Part shown: positions 1-11,216 of the stretch, piece by piece
Numbering within the stretch: the stretch's first letter is position 1
Layout of the letters: every line of letters starts with the position of its first letter
NCBI RefSeq assembly: GCF_026151205.1
Contig: NC_087077.1
Span: forward strand, 15,102,983-15,166,982
From: Bolinopsis microptera
Lineage: Eukaryota > Ctenophora > Tentaculata > Lobata > Bolinopsidae
DNA: 64,000 bases
Direction: 5' to 3'
The notes under the pieces: generated by a model
What the model was told of the DNA's origin: nothing
Seen by the model: the letters and a program-made list of their open reading frames with translations, nothing else
The model's database searches: none
Program-made: the position numbers and the translations under genes

Positions 1-342
1 GGAACCAAAGATATGACAGAATAATACGACAAAAATAAACGAATTTTGTCAAATTACGCAACTTTTACAACTACTTTTGCACCAAAAGCCGCGCACCATC
101 AAATATGGCACCTAGCCTATATATAATATAATATATAATAGGCGAAACTTACTGATCTTTCCGAAAAGATATGACAAATTTGGTACTGCGAAAATTCTCA
201 CAGTCTCTAGAAAACAATGGTAAGAAAATTTTGTAAATTATCCGAGCAAGTTTATTTTTATCGTGCACCCCCTACCCATAAAGTTGTAGGTTTGTAACCT
301 ACCAAGACGCGCGCGCCGAGTTGAACTCGTCCGCGCGTCGAC
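1..342. other. AT-rich sequence, no gene seen
   Basis: No convincing coding potential on either strand. A GC-rich patch at about 306-342 (alternating CG runs) ends in the left target-site duplication of the adjacent MITE. Confidence 0.5.
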
Positions 343-741
343 CGCTCCTACTAAATCGCTCGCCCAAATTTTAAGAAAATTCTTGTGAAAAGGCCCTTTG
401 GGTATGAAATAGATCTCAATCGGTGTATTTTTGGACGCTGATTCCGAATCACCCCACATGACGTAGGGTAAAAATGCTACCCTGGAGAGTTATGGGCAAA
501 AAACCGTTCTGGTCACGTGACAGGCTATAGCCTGTCACGTGACCATATATAGTAAAACATGAATTCGATTGTTTAGGGCTCGGGTTAGGGTTAGGGTTGT
601 GGTAAGGGTTATGGATAGCTTCGGGGTTATGGTTAGGGTTAGGGTTGGGATTAGGGTTTATGTAAAACCGTTTTGTACGGCTGCAAAACCATAAAAACCA
701 AAGTCATGTGAAATTTTTGGGCGAGCGAATTAGTAAAAGCC
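343..741. mobile_element. MITE with 9-bp TSD, copy 1 (TTAGGG-bearing family)
   Basis: A 399-bp non-autonomous DNA transposon. The ends form imperfect terminal inverted repeats sharing TACTAA-TCGCTCGCCCAAA (one mismatch position), and the element is flanked by a perfect 9-bp direct repeat CGCGTCGAC (334-342 and 742-750). The interior holds degenerate TTAGGG/TAGGGTT repeats (about 570-660) and a perfect 34-bp palindrome (511-544). A second copy lies inverted at 57603-57990 with a different 9-bp TSD. A 9-bp TSD is typical of Mutator-like (MULE) elements; that family assignment is inference. No transposase is encoded. Confidence 0.85.
511..544. repeat. Perfect 34-bp palindrome inside the MITE
   Basis: Two 17-base arms with no spacer, each containing the E-box-like core TCACGTGA, centred on TA. 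The second copy of the MITE (57603-57990) keeps only one arm, so the palindrome is either an ancestral feature lost there or an inverted duplication gained here. Confidence 0.85.
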
Positions 742-750
742 CGCGTCGAC

Positions 751-1375
751 GGTCCTGGTAATATTTGGAACAAATATTTTAAGAGTATCACCCGTTAACC
801 ATAAAGTAACGTCGCTAACTACTACTAGTAGTACTACTAGTACTAGCAAAAACATGTCCCCACGCGCCGGGGGTGGTAAAGTAATTATTAAATCGATGAT
901 GAAGTCATGATATACCCAGGATGCCTACATGAAGAATTCGTTGTAACTTTGATTGACAACCATGAAACACGTACTGGTAAACTATAAACCCTGACGTATG
1001 CAGTGCAGGAATCGTTTATTAAACTTGACAGATCTGGTGCTAACAGCGGGGTTGCAAACGTAATAATTACTGGGCCGCGCTCAGCCTGTCATTCCGCCGA
1101 ATCTATGTTTATGAACAGGATAGCCTGAGGTCCCCAGGTAAACGTGATAAGGGTTGCAAACATGATAAAATTAAACGGAAAATAATCACTCGCAATAAGG
1201 AACATGGAGGCCTGGAACTTTTTCATTTTTCCGAATCTATTATAGGCCTTAAAATCAGTCTTATTTCCAAGCTACTTAATCATTAATAATTCCTTTCACC
1301 GCACTTGGAAAGATATTATGATCATGCAACTGAAATTTTCAAAGCATATATATCACCATCTCTGTAGAAAATGGT
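751..1375. other. Intergenic, no feature seen
   Basis: No supported ORF, RNA gene or element. There is a short ACTACTAGTAGT palindromic cluster near 820-846. Confidence 0.4.
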
Positions 1376-1378
1376 CTC

Positions 1379-1861
1379 GCTTTGACTGAAATTTTGATCA
1401 GTGACCAATCAGTGAGGTCGGTGAGAGTGACGCAAATCTCCATCAAGGCACTGGAAGCAGTATATATATCCGGAGAAACCTTTGATAAAATAACATTTTT
1501 GAATATGTCCTAATAGTACTGCATGGTAGGACATATTCGAATTTCAGCTTTCCGCACCCCAAATTTCACTGTTTGAATGAATTTTTCTTGAATGACCATT
1601 TTACAAATACAACGTCGCTGAGGATTGGGGTACTCAAGGTTCTATTCCCAAAAATCATGAGAATATAAGAGATTTTGGATATTTTTAAAGAAGAGCATTT
1701 CTGCCGTCCCCTTGACCAAAATTTCGCGGTTTTGACTGACATTTTGACCAGTGACCAATCAGTGAGGTTGGTAACAGTGACACAAGTCGTCACCAAGGTA
1801 CTGGAAGCAGTATATCCGGAGTAACCTTTGATGCAATGAACATTTTGAATGTGTCCTACTG
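1379..1861 (+). repeat. Diverged direct repeat pair
   Basis: A segment of about 130 bp (about 1379-1515) recurs at about 1735-1861. Shared landmarks in order are TTTGACTGA, CAGTGACCAATCAGTGAGG, ACTGGAAGCAGTATAT, CCGGAG, AACCTTTGAT and ATGTCCTA. Probably an old segmental duplication or two copies of a dispersed repeat. No coding capacity. Confidence 0.75.
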
Positions 1862-1990
1862 GTAGATTGATATAAATCAGTTAATCAATCATTCAGTCAT
1901 TAAATGTATAGAAAGCCGGAATCCTTGTAATGTGGAAATTGAATTTTATTACTCGCTGGTTGGATCATGAGCCCCTCGTAAAGACCCCTT

Positions 1991-2101
1991 CTTGAATGAT
2001 CTGCTAAGTTTCCTGATTCATTGAAAAAACAATTATTTAACAAAACAATCATTAATTAATTGTTTTATTAACGAATCAGGAAACTTATTAGATCATTCAA
2101 G
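1991..2101. repeat. Imperfect inverted repeat (hairpin) upstream of the LINE
   Basis: Left arm begins CTTGAATGATCT and contains AAGTTTCCTGATTC; the right arm is its near-exact reverse complement ending AGATCATTCAAG. Arms are about 45 bp with a short AT-rich loop. It could be a tiny foldback MITE. No clear TSD. Confidence 0.75.
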
Positions 2102-2161
2102 CAATCAGGCTGCAGAAGGCGTCATTGATTATATTATTATTACAGTAAGTAGTATTTTTAG

Positions 2162-3913
2162 ATGGACCGTATGGGTAACGCCAGCGGCGGAGAGACGACA
2201 ACATCGCCCTCCGTAATGTTTACCTCAGCTGCAGGACGATCCCTGTTTGCTACACTCCTCATCAGCTTCGCCACCTTTAACATACGTGGCCTCGGTTCTT
2301 GTGATGATCCAGACGACATCCACAGCAAACGGGAGCAACTGGGTACCGATTGTCTACGGTACGGCATAGATATCTGCGCTATTCAGGAGACTAAGGTTGT
2401 AAAACCGGATTCTTGCAGTCTTAGCAACGGATACAAACTATTATTGTTTGAGCAGAAAAATGGCCGGCAGTATGGACTCGGTTTTGTTATCAGTCCCCGA
2501 TTTATTGACTATGTGGTATGCTGGAACAGTATCAGTGATCGAGTAATCTTTTTGGACCTAGAACTCCCTACAAAATCTGGAAAATTTATCAAATGTAGGG
2601 TAGTCAATGTATATGGGCCACACAAGAAACTTGCAGAAAATGATCAACAACTGTTGATTAATTTTTACGGCCAAGTTAGGGACGCTCTAAACGTCCCTGC
2701 TAATGTTGATATATTTGTTTTGGGAGATTTTAATTCAAAGTTGGGAAAAATGACTGCTTCAGATAAGGACTTTGGTTTTGGTCGTTTCATGGGTAAACAT
2801 GGTATGGGTTTGCGCAACGATATGGGAGAAAACTTGTTAGACTTGTTATCAGAATTTGACCTCTTTGCCTCCAACACTGGTTTTTATCATCCTGCTCGAC
2901 ATACGACCACCTACACTGGCTGGAGGAAGGACTGGAGTGCCGGGCGAAATAGTAAAAAGACGATCCCGGTCTATTCTCAGATCGATTTCATCCTGTGTCG
3001 AAGTAGGTCGAAGCCAATGCTACAAGATTCTAGATCTTATGCAGGCACCTTGACATACTCTGATCACAGATTTGTTGTCACTAGAGTAGACTTTAAGGAC
3101 ATCTGTCTTTGCTATAAACGCCACTCCAAGTCATCCTTAAAGTTCAACACCTCTGAACTCACCTCGAACCCCACCATTCAGGTGAAATATCGTCAATCCT
3201 TAGATGATAACTTAAGTAACACTGTTTCTGCTCTGGATCCAAATTCAGACTTGAATGGCTTACTTGAGTCCATAAAGGATGCTGCAAAATCGTCAATTGG
3301 TGTCATCAGACACAGGAAACGTAATCGCAGCGACGATGATGAGGTGAAAAACTTATCTAGCCAGCGTTACTTGTTGAGACAGCAGCTTAATGATAACCAG
3401 TCTTTAGACAGAACCTCACTTAGATCATCTATTAACTGCCTCACCAATCAGATCAAGCAGAGACTTTCTAACATACGATCAGCTGCTGCTGATGCTATCT
3501 GTAATACCATCAGTTCAACAACAGATAGTAAGAAAATGTTTGAAGCTGTTCGAACCCTGAACTTACCTGAAAGTAAAGCCCCTTCTAGTATTGGTGTTCA
3601 TGATGAGCAAGGGTGCAATATTGCAACAGACACTGGTAAAGCTGCCGTAGTTGCTAAGTACCTTGAGCAACAACTTACTCGTGATGAAGCACCTTTAGAT
3701 TCTTTTGTAGGACCTCCTCGCCCACTAGTTAAGCCATTCACTAGTGAAGAAATCGGATCAGCTGCTAGAAGTCTCAAAAATGGTCGAGCTAACGGCCCAG
3801 ATGGGATTCCTAATGAGCTTCTCAAGTATTCTACTGGATCAGTACACAGTCGTTTTGCAGACATTATCAATAGAAGCTTCGAGACCAATTCCTACCTTGA
3901 CCCCATTGGATAG
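2162..3913 (+). pseudogene. LINE ORF, 5' part: AP endonuclease and start of RT
   Basis: 583 codons before the premature stop. The endonuclease motifs appear in order: FATFNIRGLG (about residue 36), the catalytic-acid motif IQETK (about 75), VLGDFNSKLG (about 185), then QIDFILC and a terminal SDHRFVV (about 300). A basic linker follows (about 380-470), then the RT entry motif GPDGIPNELLK (about 550). Downstream sequence in the same frame (ANIAPLQKPNKPIGPVKNLRPLTL) shows that the TAG at 3911-3913 interrupts a once continuous ORF. The true start may be further downstream, as the first ~30 residues have no recognisable motif. Confidence 0.88.
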
Positions 3914-5271
3914 GCAAACATTGCCCCCTTACAGAAGCCAAATAAGCCCATTGGTCCAGTGAAGAATCTACGACCCCTCACTCTCTCAAATGCTGTTAGA
4001 AAGATTCTTTCAATGGCAACCTTGAAGAGAATTGAGAATAAAGTCAATGCCTTCACTGGTCCATGGCAATGTGCTTACAAGCAGGGTAGATCATGTGCTG
4101 ACATTGTATGGTGCCAGCGTGTGATGTTATCAGTTGTCCAGAGGAAGAGGTGGGAATACCATCGTATGGGGATCGACATGTCTAGTGCCTTTGACACTAT
4201 ACGACGATCTACCATCCTCGATCTTCTTGTTGAGTGTGGCTGTGATGATGACGAAGTCCGTTTGGTAAGACTTTTGCTTTCCAACACCAAGCTCAAAGTC
4301 AACATCAACGGTACACTGTCTGCTGAATTCCAGAGTTTTCTCGGTGCATTCCAAGGTGACTGTCTGTCTGGATGCTTGTTCACACTTGTCTTAGCGGGTG
4401 CCTTGCGTGACCTCCGTAACAGGCTTGAAACTGCAACGAATAGGCCTAACCCACCTATCACCGATATTGGTCTTCCACTTGACAGTGAGTATGCTGATGA
4501 TATCGACTTCAATGATGAAGATGAAGACAATTTGAGGGAGCTGTTGCCTATTGCAACAGAAGTCCTTAAAGATTGGAATCTCTTCGTTAACGAAGACAAA
4601 ACTGATTTCACTCATGTGTACTTAGCTGAAAAGGGAGCTAATATAAAGACGATCAGGGTAAGCCAATTGCAGGGAACGAGCTCTGGAGAAAGAGTATCAC
4701 GCTTGGCTCCATGCTTTGTAGTAAGGAGGACATCTTTAGAAGGATATGTCTGGGATATGCCGCGTTTAACAAATACAAGAAAGCTTGGAACCATAAGATC
4801 CCTCTGAGCAAGAGGCTTCTGTTGTATGAGGCTCTGGTAGTATCCGTTTTAATGTACAATTCATCTTGCTGGGCTGCCCCTAAATCAGTATTGGAAAAAC
4901 TAGATATTGCTCACAGACGTCATCTGCGATCAATTTTGAATTACAAATACCCTCACATCATCTCCAACAAGAACTTGTATAAACGCTGCAATAGCGAACC
5001 ATTGTCAGCTAAAGTGGCTCGTAGTCGGTGGAGGATGCTCGGACATGTACTGCGTGGGCCTACAGATGGTCCAGCCTATTCGTCGCTTGTTTTTGCTGTC
5101 AACACCTTACAGCTTCAAGGGCGGCGTGGAAGACCGCAGTCAAACCTTTTCTCACTGATTCTACACGACCTTAGTGTCCGAAAATTATCGTTAAATAATT
5201 TATGTGATTTGGACTATTTAACGTTAATTGCTCAGAATAGAGTTAAATGGAGAAGTATGCAAATTGCATGA
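3914..5271 (+). pseudogene. LINE ORF, 3' part: RT core and C-terminal domain
   Basis: Continues the same protein. RT motif A is DMSSAFDTIRR, motif B is GAFQGDCLSGCLF and motif C is EYADDIDF, so the catalytic aspartates are intact. The frame then changes between about 4650 and 4690, and the sequence continues as GNELWRKSITLGSMLCSKED and onward to a stop at 5269-5271. The C-terminal RRHLRSILNYKYPH...RSRWRMLGHVLRGP block is typical of LINE C-termini. One stop plus one frameshift make it a recent but inactive copy. Confidence 0.88.
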
Positions 5272-5348
5272 CTTTTGTTTGAGAAAGATTAGGGGACAGA
5301 AATGTTTACTTTGTTTACTATCTGTTTCTTAGAGCTTTTGTTTATATA

Positions 5349-6115
5349 CAGGGTGGGCCAAAAGTCAGTACCCATACGTTGGCCTTAATAGCTCCGCCGT
5401 GTTGTATATTTGAGAGCTGTTGCTTTGCAGATGGCATACTGTACTTACTGGTTCGAGGATTCCGTCGTCAAAATTTGAAAATTCGAATATTTTAGACCAC
5501 GCCCATTCAATATTAAAACACCTATATTGTTTTCTCTGAACATGCTGAACCCCTGATTTTTTTAGTGACGGTAGATTATCAAATGTTGCATATGATCTGA
5601 AAACATGAGGCAAAACGGATTAGAAATGACGAAGTTATCAAGCATTTTCTGTATCTCGTTAACAATATTGACTGGGTGATTATGTGACACCGTGACACGA
5701 CACCTTAATTGGGCACCCTTAATAATTCCCATAATGTTTAACGGGGTAGTTAACGGGGGAACCTTATCACGTGATTAGGTAAACCAATCACCTGATCACA
5801 CGTAATGAATAAACTCGTTATGCTTCATATCTCGGTCATCTGAGAAGCTACAGTTCTAATTCTTTCAGGACAAACGTAATTCGAATGGCCAAACACAATT
5901 AAATAACATTTAGCTTGATCCGACTATCCAAACTATCAAATAAATGTGAAAATGAACCTCCATTTGAAAAAAATGAACGCGAATATTTTTCGAGTTGACA
6001 AATTCCTCGAACCAGTGGTGGTACTAAGTCATACCAGAAAGACGTATTTAAATTGGGCACTCAGTGACTGAGCTATATAGGCCAACGTATGGGTACTGAC
6101 TTTTGGCCCACCCTG
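5349..6115. mobile_element. Mariner/Tc1-type TIR element, non-autonomous
   Basis: A 767-bp element with near-perfect inverted termini of about 36 bp beginning CAGGGTGGGCCAAAAGTCAG, flanked by TA on both sides (5347-5348 and 6116-6117), as expected for Tc1/mariner insertion. No transposase ORF survives. Related single ends appear near 46209-46240 and possibly 48134. Superfamily assignment rests on the TA and the CAGGGTG terminus. Confidence 0.85.
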
Positions 6116-6117
6116 TA

Positions 6118-6486
6118 TTATAGTATTATATTACTACACTATTATAATATCATATTACTACAGTATTATATTACGACACTATTATAATATCATATTACTA
6201 CAGTATTATATTACTACACTATTATAATATCATATTACTACAGTATTATATTACTACACTATTATAATATCATATTACTACAGTATTATATTACTACACT
6301 ATTATAATATCATATTACTACAGTATTATATTACTACACTATTATAATATCATATTACTACAGTATTATATTATTACACTATTATAATATCATATTACTA
6401 CAGTATTATATTACTACACTATTATAATATCATATTACTACAGTATTATATTACTACACTATTATAATATCATATTACTACAGTAT
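6118..6486 (+). repeat. 40-bp AT-rich tandem satellite, about 9 copies
   Basis: Head-to-tail 40-bp units built from TATTATATTACTACAC and TATTATAATATCATATTACT blocks, nearly identical between copies (one unit has TTATTACAC). It starts immediately at the right TA of the mariner-type element, so the array may have grown at the transposon edge. Confidence 0.9.
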
Positions 6487-7140
6487 GTAAGTAATCCCAT
6501 GTCAGCCGTGTTTAATGTTTTCACTTTTTCTTGCCACGAAAAAGTGTGATGAGTATTGCAATGTAAATTTAGATTATAATTATTTGGTTCCTACTCTCAT
6601 GCAACATGCATTTTTCTCTTTAGTTTGTATTTCTCTTTTCCACTATATTGAATAGTATGTTTACTGAGTTGTTGAAAATGTAACTTTGGTTTTTCTCCGC
6701 TATTGATAGATATGCATTCCGCAATATACACGCGAGCACTGATCGCACCAAAATAACATATGGAAGCGAAATTGAGTGTTCGACGTTCGTATGCGATCTT
6801 GCGCCGATAAATTACTTTTAGCCCATTTACTATTGATTCAGGCCAATTGATTGAGTCCTACACTCTGCAGCATCATTTGAATCAAGACTCGATCTGTATT
6901 TCGTAATTATTCATACACTAGTGTAACCCGTGCCTACGGCCGGGACTTCACTATCGCAGTTGAATTGCAAAAGTATAAACAATGCAAAAGTTAAAATTGT
7001 GCTAAAGTATAAATTCGCTCAGTTGAAACCGGCCGCATTTGAATAAATTTAATTCTGAGCGCCCATCACGCAATACGTATCCAATAGCAATACTTAATAG
7101 GCTTCACTGCCAAATTACCTAATTATGTACAAAGCAGTAA
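6487..7140. other. Intergenic, no feature seen
   Basis: No supported gene. AT-rich with ordinary complexity. Confidence 0.4.
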
Positions 7141-7159
7141 TTAGGGGAGCTGTAAATGG

Positions 7160-7188
7160 GGAGAGAGAGTGAGAGAGAGAGAGACAAA
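7160..7188 (+). repeat. (GA)n microsatellite
   Basis: Short GAGAGA tract with minor interruptions, followed by a purine run. Confidence 0.8.
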
Positions 7189-7367
7189 AAGGGGGTCACT
7201 TTGATATAAAATTTGATATAAAATTTTAAGTACAAAACCATCGATTAAACCACTTACCACCAGCCAATTTTAATCATTTGGCTTCGTCAGAGATTTGTCG
7301 AAATATTCCGGAAAAACCAGTCTCATAACTCCTACCGTTTTCTTGATTAAACCGCTCGGAAATTACC

Positions 7368-7668
7368 CACAGACAGACAGACACACAGACACACATACAC
7401 ACATACACACAGACCCACAGACACACAGACACACAGACACACAGACACACAGACACACAGACAGACACACAGACACACAGACACACAGACACACAGACAC
7501 ACAGACACACAGACACACAGACACACAGACACACAGACACACAGACACACAGACACACAGACACACAGACACACAGACACACAGACACACAGACACACAG
7601 ACAGACACACAGACACACAGACACACATACACACAGACCCACAGACACACAGACACACAGACACACAT
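7368..7668 (+). repeat. (ACACACAG)n octamer minisatellite
   Basis: About 300 bp of CACACAGA octamers with CAGACAGA and CATACACA variants near both ends. The mirror-like placement of variants at each end suggests replication slippage plus expansion from the centre. It creates long spurious ORFs (Thr/His/Gln-rich on +, Cys/Val-rich on -), which are not genes. Confidence 0.95.
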
Positions 7669-7886
7669 CTTGAGAATATTATTCATACATTCAGCACCAT
7701 TTAATGAGCTCTGCTGCCTCATTTGAATAACTTTCAATTCATGAGCAATTGATCCTTCTTTAGTACCTTTAATAACAAAGGTAAAGATACAACCGCGGTC
7801 GAGTATAAATTAAACGTACACACATGCTATAGTCCTAATTAAACACTAAACAGTCCTATAATAGCATGGGTGTAGGTCTAAATTAT

Positions 7887-8251
7887 CTGTGCTGCACGCC
7901 GCCGTTTTTTTCAAAACGGCGGCGTGGTTAAAAACGGTGGCGGCGGCGTAATCGGCGTGAGGTCATGTGATTTCGCAGATTAAATTTTCCTCTAGAATAA
8001 TGCCATGTGGAGAGCAATTTCTAAAATATCGACATTAGCGATGCCTGCTAGTGCTACAGTATCCACTCGTGTAGAAATTATATAGAAAATAATATGGTCT
8101 GAAATGTTGGATTCCGTTCAAAAAATTCTTGCCAAAATTACGAAACGGCGCATTCAGCGTATAAACAGGTCCACGCCGTGTACGCCGTTTAAAAACGGCG
8201 GCGGCGGCGTGGCCGGAAAATCTTTGGCGGCGGCGGCGGCGTGCAGCACTG
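7887..8251. mobile_element. GC-rich hAT-type MITE
   Basis: A 365-bp element flanked by a perfect 8-bp duplication TAAATTAT (7879-7886 and 8252-8259). Its termini are inverted and begin C(A/T)GTGCTGCACGCCGCCG. An 8-bp TSD with a CAGTG-type end is characteristic of hAT elements. Internal subterminal sequence is packed with GGCGGC/GCCGCC trinucleotide runs that can form hairpins (7896-7925 and 8185-8240), unusual in this AT-rich region. No transposase. Confidence 0.87.
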
Positions 8252-8259
8252 TAAATTAT

Positions 8260-8933
8260 ACCCGGACCCGGGCCGTTTGCTGTAATAGTAACCCACAAGT
8301 TCGCAAGGTACTGTTATACATTTGCTTTGTCAAGAAAAACTTTTGTCACATGCCTCAGTCTTAAATTGTGTAGGAACCGTTTATTCTCAATTCTCAGTAT
8401 AATAGATAGCATGATGAGTTTGACCAAGTTAATTGTGTGCACTGTGCAGCTGCGTTCTTGTTGAACCTTTGTCTTATCCTGTCTTATAGTGTGCCGTGCC
8501 GTTTTCTTTAGCTTGAGCAAATGTTAATTAACATTTACCCCCCCCGGCCCCCCTAATTAACATTTAGCCCCCCCCCCCCTAATTCACATCACGTGACAAT
8601 TAAACAGGTTTTGCAGTTATCATACTGTTTCATTGACATTTTGCAGGTAATTCAAAATTCTTAGTATTGCCTATAGTTATAGTGTCAATCACATTGAGGT
8701 CGTAGCTATCGAAATTCGAGCAACTTCCGTTTTTACTCTTTAGCCGATCACTTCTCCCTTTCCCTATATGCCCGCTACAACCTTCCCTACCCTTTGTCCC
8801 TTTTACACTTCCTCCTCTCTACTAAACTCAAATGAGCCATGTAATTTAATTTTAAAATATCAATTATCGACCTAATCTATGGCAGTAAGTAATTAATGTT
8901 AACTTTAACATTGTTAAGCAACGTCACGGCAGT
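8260..8933. other. Upstream region of GPCR-A with C-homopolymer runs
   Basis: No gene seen. Two runs of C (about 8538-8545 and 8570-8579), each preceded by TAATTAACATTTA, look like a small duplication around homopolymers. Confidence 0.4.
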
Positions 8934-10099
8934 ATGGAGGAGTCTCACAATGATACAGTCATAGGACCTATAATTGAAAAGCCAATTATTGGCTTTAGGA
9001 AAACAGAACCTATTAACCAGGAAAACGGCAGTGAACAACCTGAGTACACTGATGATGCCTTTTCTGCTTCGACCGATCATTTTATTGGAGCTTTTGTCAT
9101 CTTTCTGATGATCATTGGATTCATAGGCCACATTTTTCCTTTTTCTATTTCTGGAAAAGAAGAAAGAAGACAATTCATAACTTCCTTTATTCAGTCATCT
9201 GTGTTGTTGACGCTTTGATCTCTGCAGCAAGTGTTCCGGTTATAGCGTCTCTGCTCAATTCAAGATTTGAAATGCTATTTTTCAACTCAGCAATTTGCAA
9301 TTCATGGCCGGTTACATTCTACCTTCTTATCAGAGTTTCGATGCTATTGGTTATCTTGGTGAGTGTGACCCGGAGTGTTGCCATTGTGAGACCAGCGAAA
9401 CATAACAGCGTTAAACTTGAGCCCAAACATGTGGTTGTAGGTATGATGGCATGTTCTATCCTGCTAGTCACTATCGACCTTGCTTTTCTCTTATCTGGAA
9501 ATGGATCGGTTGGTAGAGGAATAAGGTACATGAAGCGAGCATCTTTCTGTGAGATGTTCACTGTATTAAATGAGGATTGGGAAATTGAGGATTTTCGATC
9601 AGAATGGTCCACACGTCTCTACGCAGCAATTTTTAACCTTGGACTTATTCTACCATGTCTGGTGGTTTTTGTAAGCTTTTCAGTGAGCGTAATCGCCTTG
9701 TCAAGAAGAAAAGCATTGCAGAGTAAAGATGAAAAGAAGTTCCGATTTGTCTCCATCACCATAGGGCTCTTTACCGCCCTATTCCTGTTCTGCTACCTAC
9801 CGTTGTTCCTGTTGCAAGTGGTCTACTTTACCTCCTACTTCATCATCAGGTTGCCAATTCTTGAGATTAGTGGATTCAAACATTATGGTCACTTGCTGAT
9901 CCAATTCTTTCTCCCCCTCCTGAATGCCACCATAAAGCCTTACCTGTTCATGCTAAGAATGCCTCAGTACCGAAAATGGCTGATTCATTTACTTAAAATG
10001 ACTCACTGTTATCCAGCCGAGACAGTGGAAAGCTCCAATACAAGTGGCGCTTGTGCAGTCACTGCAGGTAAAGCTGGAACACGTCTTCTTAAGCAATGA
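8934..10099 (+). pseudogene. GPCR-A: class A (rhodopsin-like) GPCR, frameshifted tandem copy
   Basis: Clear paralogue of the intact receptor at 14637-16094. The N-terminal part with TM1 (DHFIGAFVIFLMIIGFIG) is in one frame; from about 9135-9160 the homology moves to another frame, where KRRKKTIHNFLY corresponds to the paralogue's first intracellular loop, and the rest runs on from ISAASVPVIASLLNSR to the C-terminus. TM3 ends SVTRSVAIVRP (DRY-like), TM6 has CYLP, and TM7 reads ATIKPYLF, so the NPxxY asparagine is lysine here. Frameshift plus damaged NPxxY argue for a decaying pseudogene. A sequencing indel could explain the frameshift but not the substitution. Confidence 0.85.
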
Positions 10100-10554
10100 T
10101 TTACTGGCCTATCTCACTGATGTCCCACATTGTCAGGGGTATTGGATCTGGACACACCATACCAAAGTTTAGAACTGGTAAATGCTACTGGTACTTCACT
10201 GGTACTTCATCCAGTTGTTCATATGAAGACCATCCTCAAAAAACCTTGTCAAAAACGATAATAAAACAGTCGGACTTCATTAAGTGCAAAATCATTTGTC
10301 AAGGCGTCGATCACAAACTGTGAAACTCTAAGACAATAGTCTGTGATTACCTCCTTATTAAGAAACAAAGAATATACATAATATGTAATGTTTATTTGTG
10401 ATGGGAGCATTTTTGTGTGAATAATTGCTTAATAGTTAAATCGTATTTTGTTTGATCATGGACAATCAAATAATGTTTAAACATGTTTTGAATTTATATC
10501 GCCTAAAACTGATAGATTGCTACTCTAGCTCTAATATAAATGGTAGGAAAAAGT
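10100..10554. other. Downstream of GPCR-A, no gene seen
   Basis: 3' flank of the pseudogene. A segment at about 10385-10500 resembles about 10925-11065 (TATTTGTGATGG/TTTATTATTGATGG, TGATCATG, GAATTTATATC), a weak direct repeat. Confidence 0.35.
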
Positions 10555-10706
10555 TAACTTTAGTCGAAGTCTCATGTCTCTACGAGTACGACACCTTAAG
10601 CAAATCTCGCGGCATATAATGCTGCGGAGGAGCGAGATCGCTGCGCCTGAGCCCTGAACCAAAGGTCGTGACTCGTGGAGACTTGAGACTTTGACTAAAA
10701 ATAACC
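10555..10706. repeat. Foldback MITE-like hairpin
   Basis: Inverted arms: TTTAGTCGAAGTCTCATGTC on the left pairs with the reverse complement of the right end (TTTTAGTCAAAGTCTCAAGTC). Arms are about 36 bp with mismatches. The interior (about 10605-10660) contains a second smaller inverted repeat around GCAAATCTCG / CGAGATCGCTGC. Total about 150 bp. No TSD could be fixed. Confidence 0.7.
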
Positions 10707-11216
10707 TTTTTCTATCATTTATGAAAGACAAACACTCTTTTGAAGCACTTAACGCACTCCTTCATGCCTAAATTGATGGGCGTGGCCCGTGGCCGGTGGC
10801 AGTGCTTCATGTTTGAATTGAAGCTTCAAAAATTTGAGTTATTTGACCTTAGGAACAACAGATAAGCCGGAGGTACAGTAGCAATTATTTGAGGATATTT
10901 TGTTATTATGAACGTCCCTAATATTTATTATTGATGGAAGTACGAAATTTAATTTATAATCAGAATTTTTATGTGAATGATTGTTTGATATTTAAATCAT
11001 ACTTTATTTGACCATGTACAATGGACGATGAATAAAGTTTGATCATGTTTTGAATTTATATCTGATCGATTTTCCCCGAATTAATGGAGTATTTAACACA
11101 TTTTCAATCCTTTTCTTCACGTGGAACTGATGCATTCATTCTACTCTTGATTATATTGATTCAATTGTTTTGCTTAATTATTTTCTGTTGAATTATTCAA
11201 TTTCTTGTAAACTTCT

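Larger units (their letters stand above)
2162..5271 (+). mobile_element. APE-type non-LTR retrotransposon (LINE), degenerate
   Basis: One LINE open reading frame, broken by an in-frame TAG at 3911-3913 and by a frameshift near 4650-4690. The reading order is apurinic endonuclease, reverse transcriptase, then a C-terminal region with the arrangement RRHLRSIL...LYKRCNSEPLS...RWRMLGHVLR seen in many RTE/Jockey-superfamily LINEs. Clade is not assigned. The 3' end is followed directly by a mariner-type element at 5349. No poly(A) tail or TSD could be fixed. The element cannot make an intact protein. Confidence 0.9.

Noticed and set aside
565-665. Interstitial telomere from a chromosome fusion
   Set aside because: The TTAGGG-like tract is degenerate and lies inside a TIR element with a perfect TSD; a second copy of the element has the same tract.
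4075-4611. 178-codon minus-strand ORF
   Set aside because: Antisense shadow of the LINE reverse transcriptase core.
7274-7737. Several overlapping ORFs of 100-143 codons on both strands
   Set aside because: They are translations of the octamer microsatellite (Thr/His/Gln or Cys/Val/Ser runs), open only because of the repeat period.
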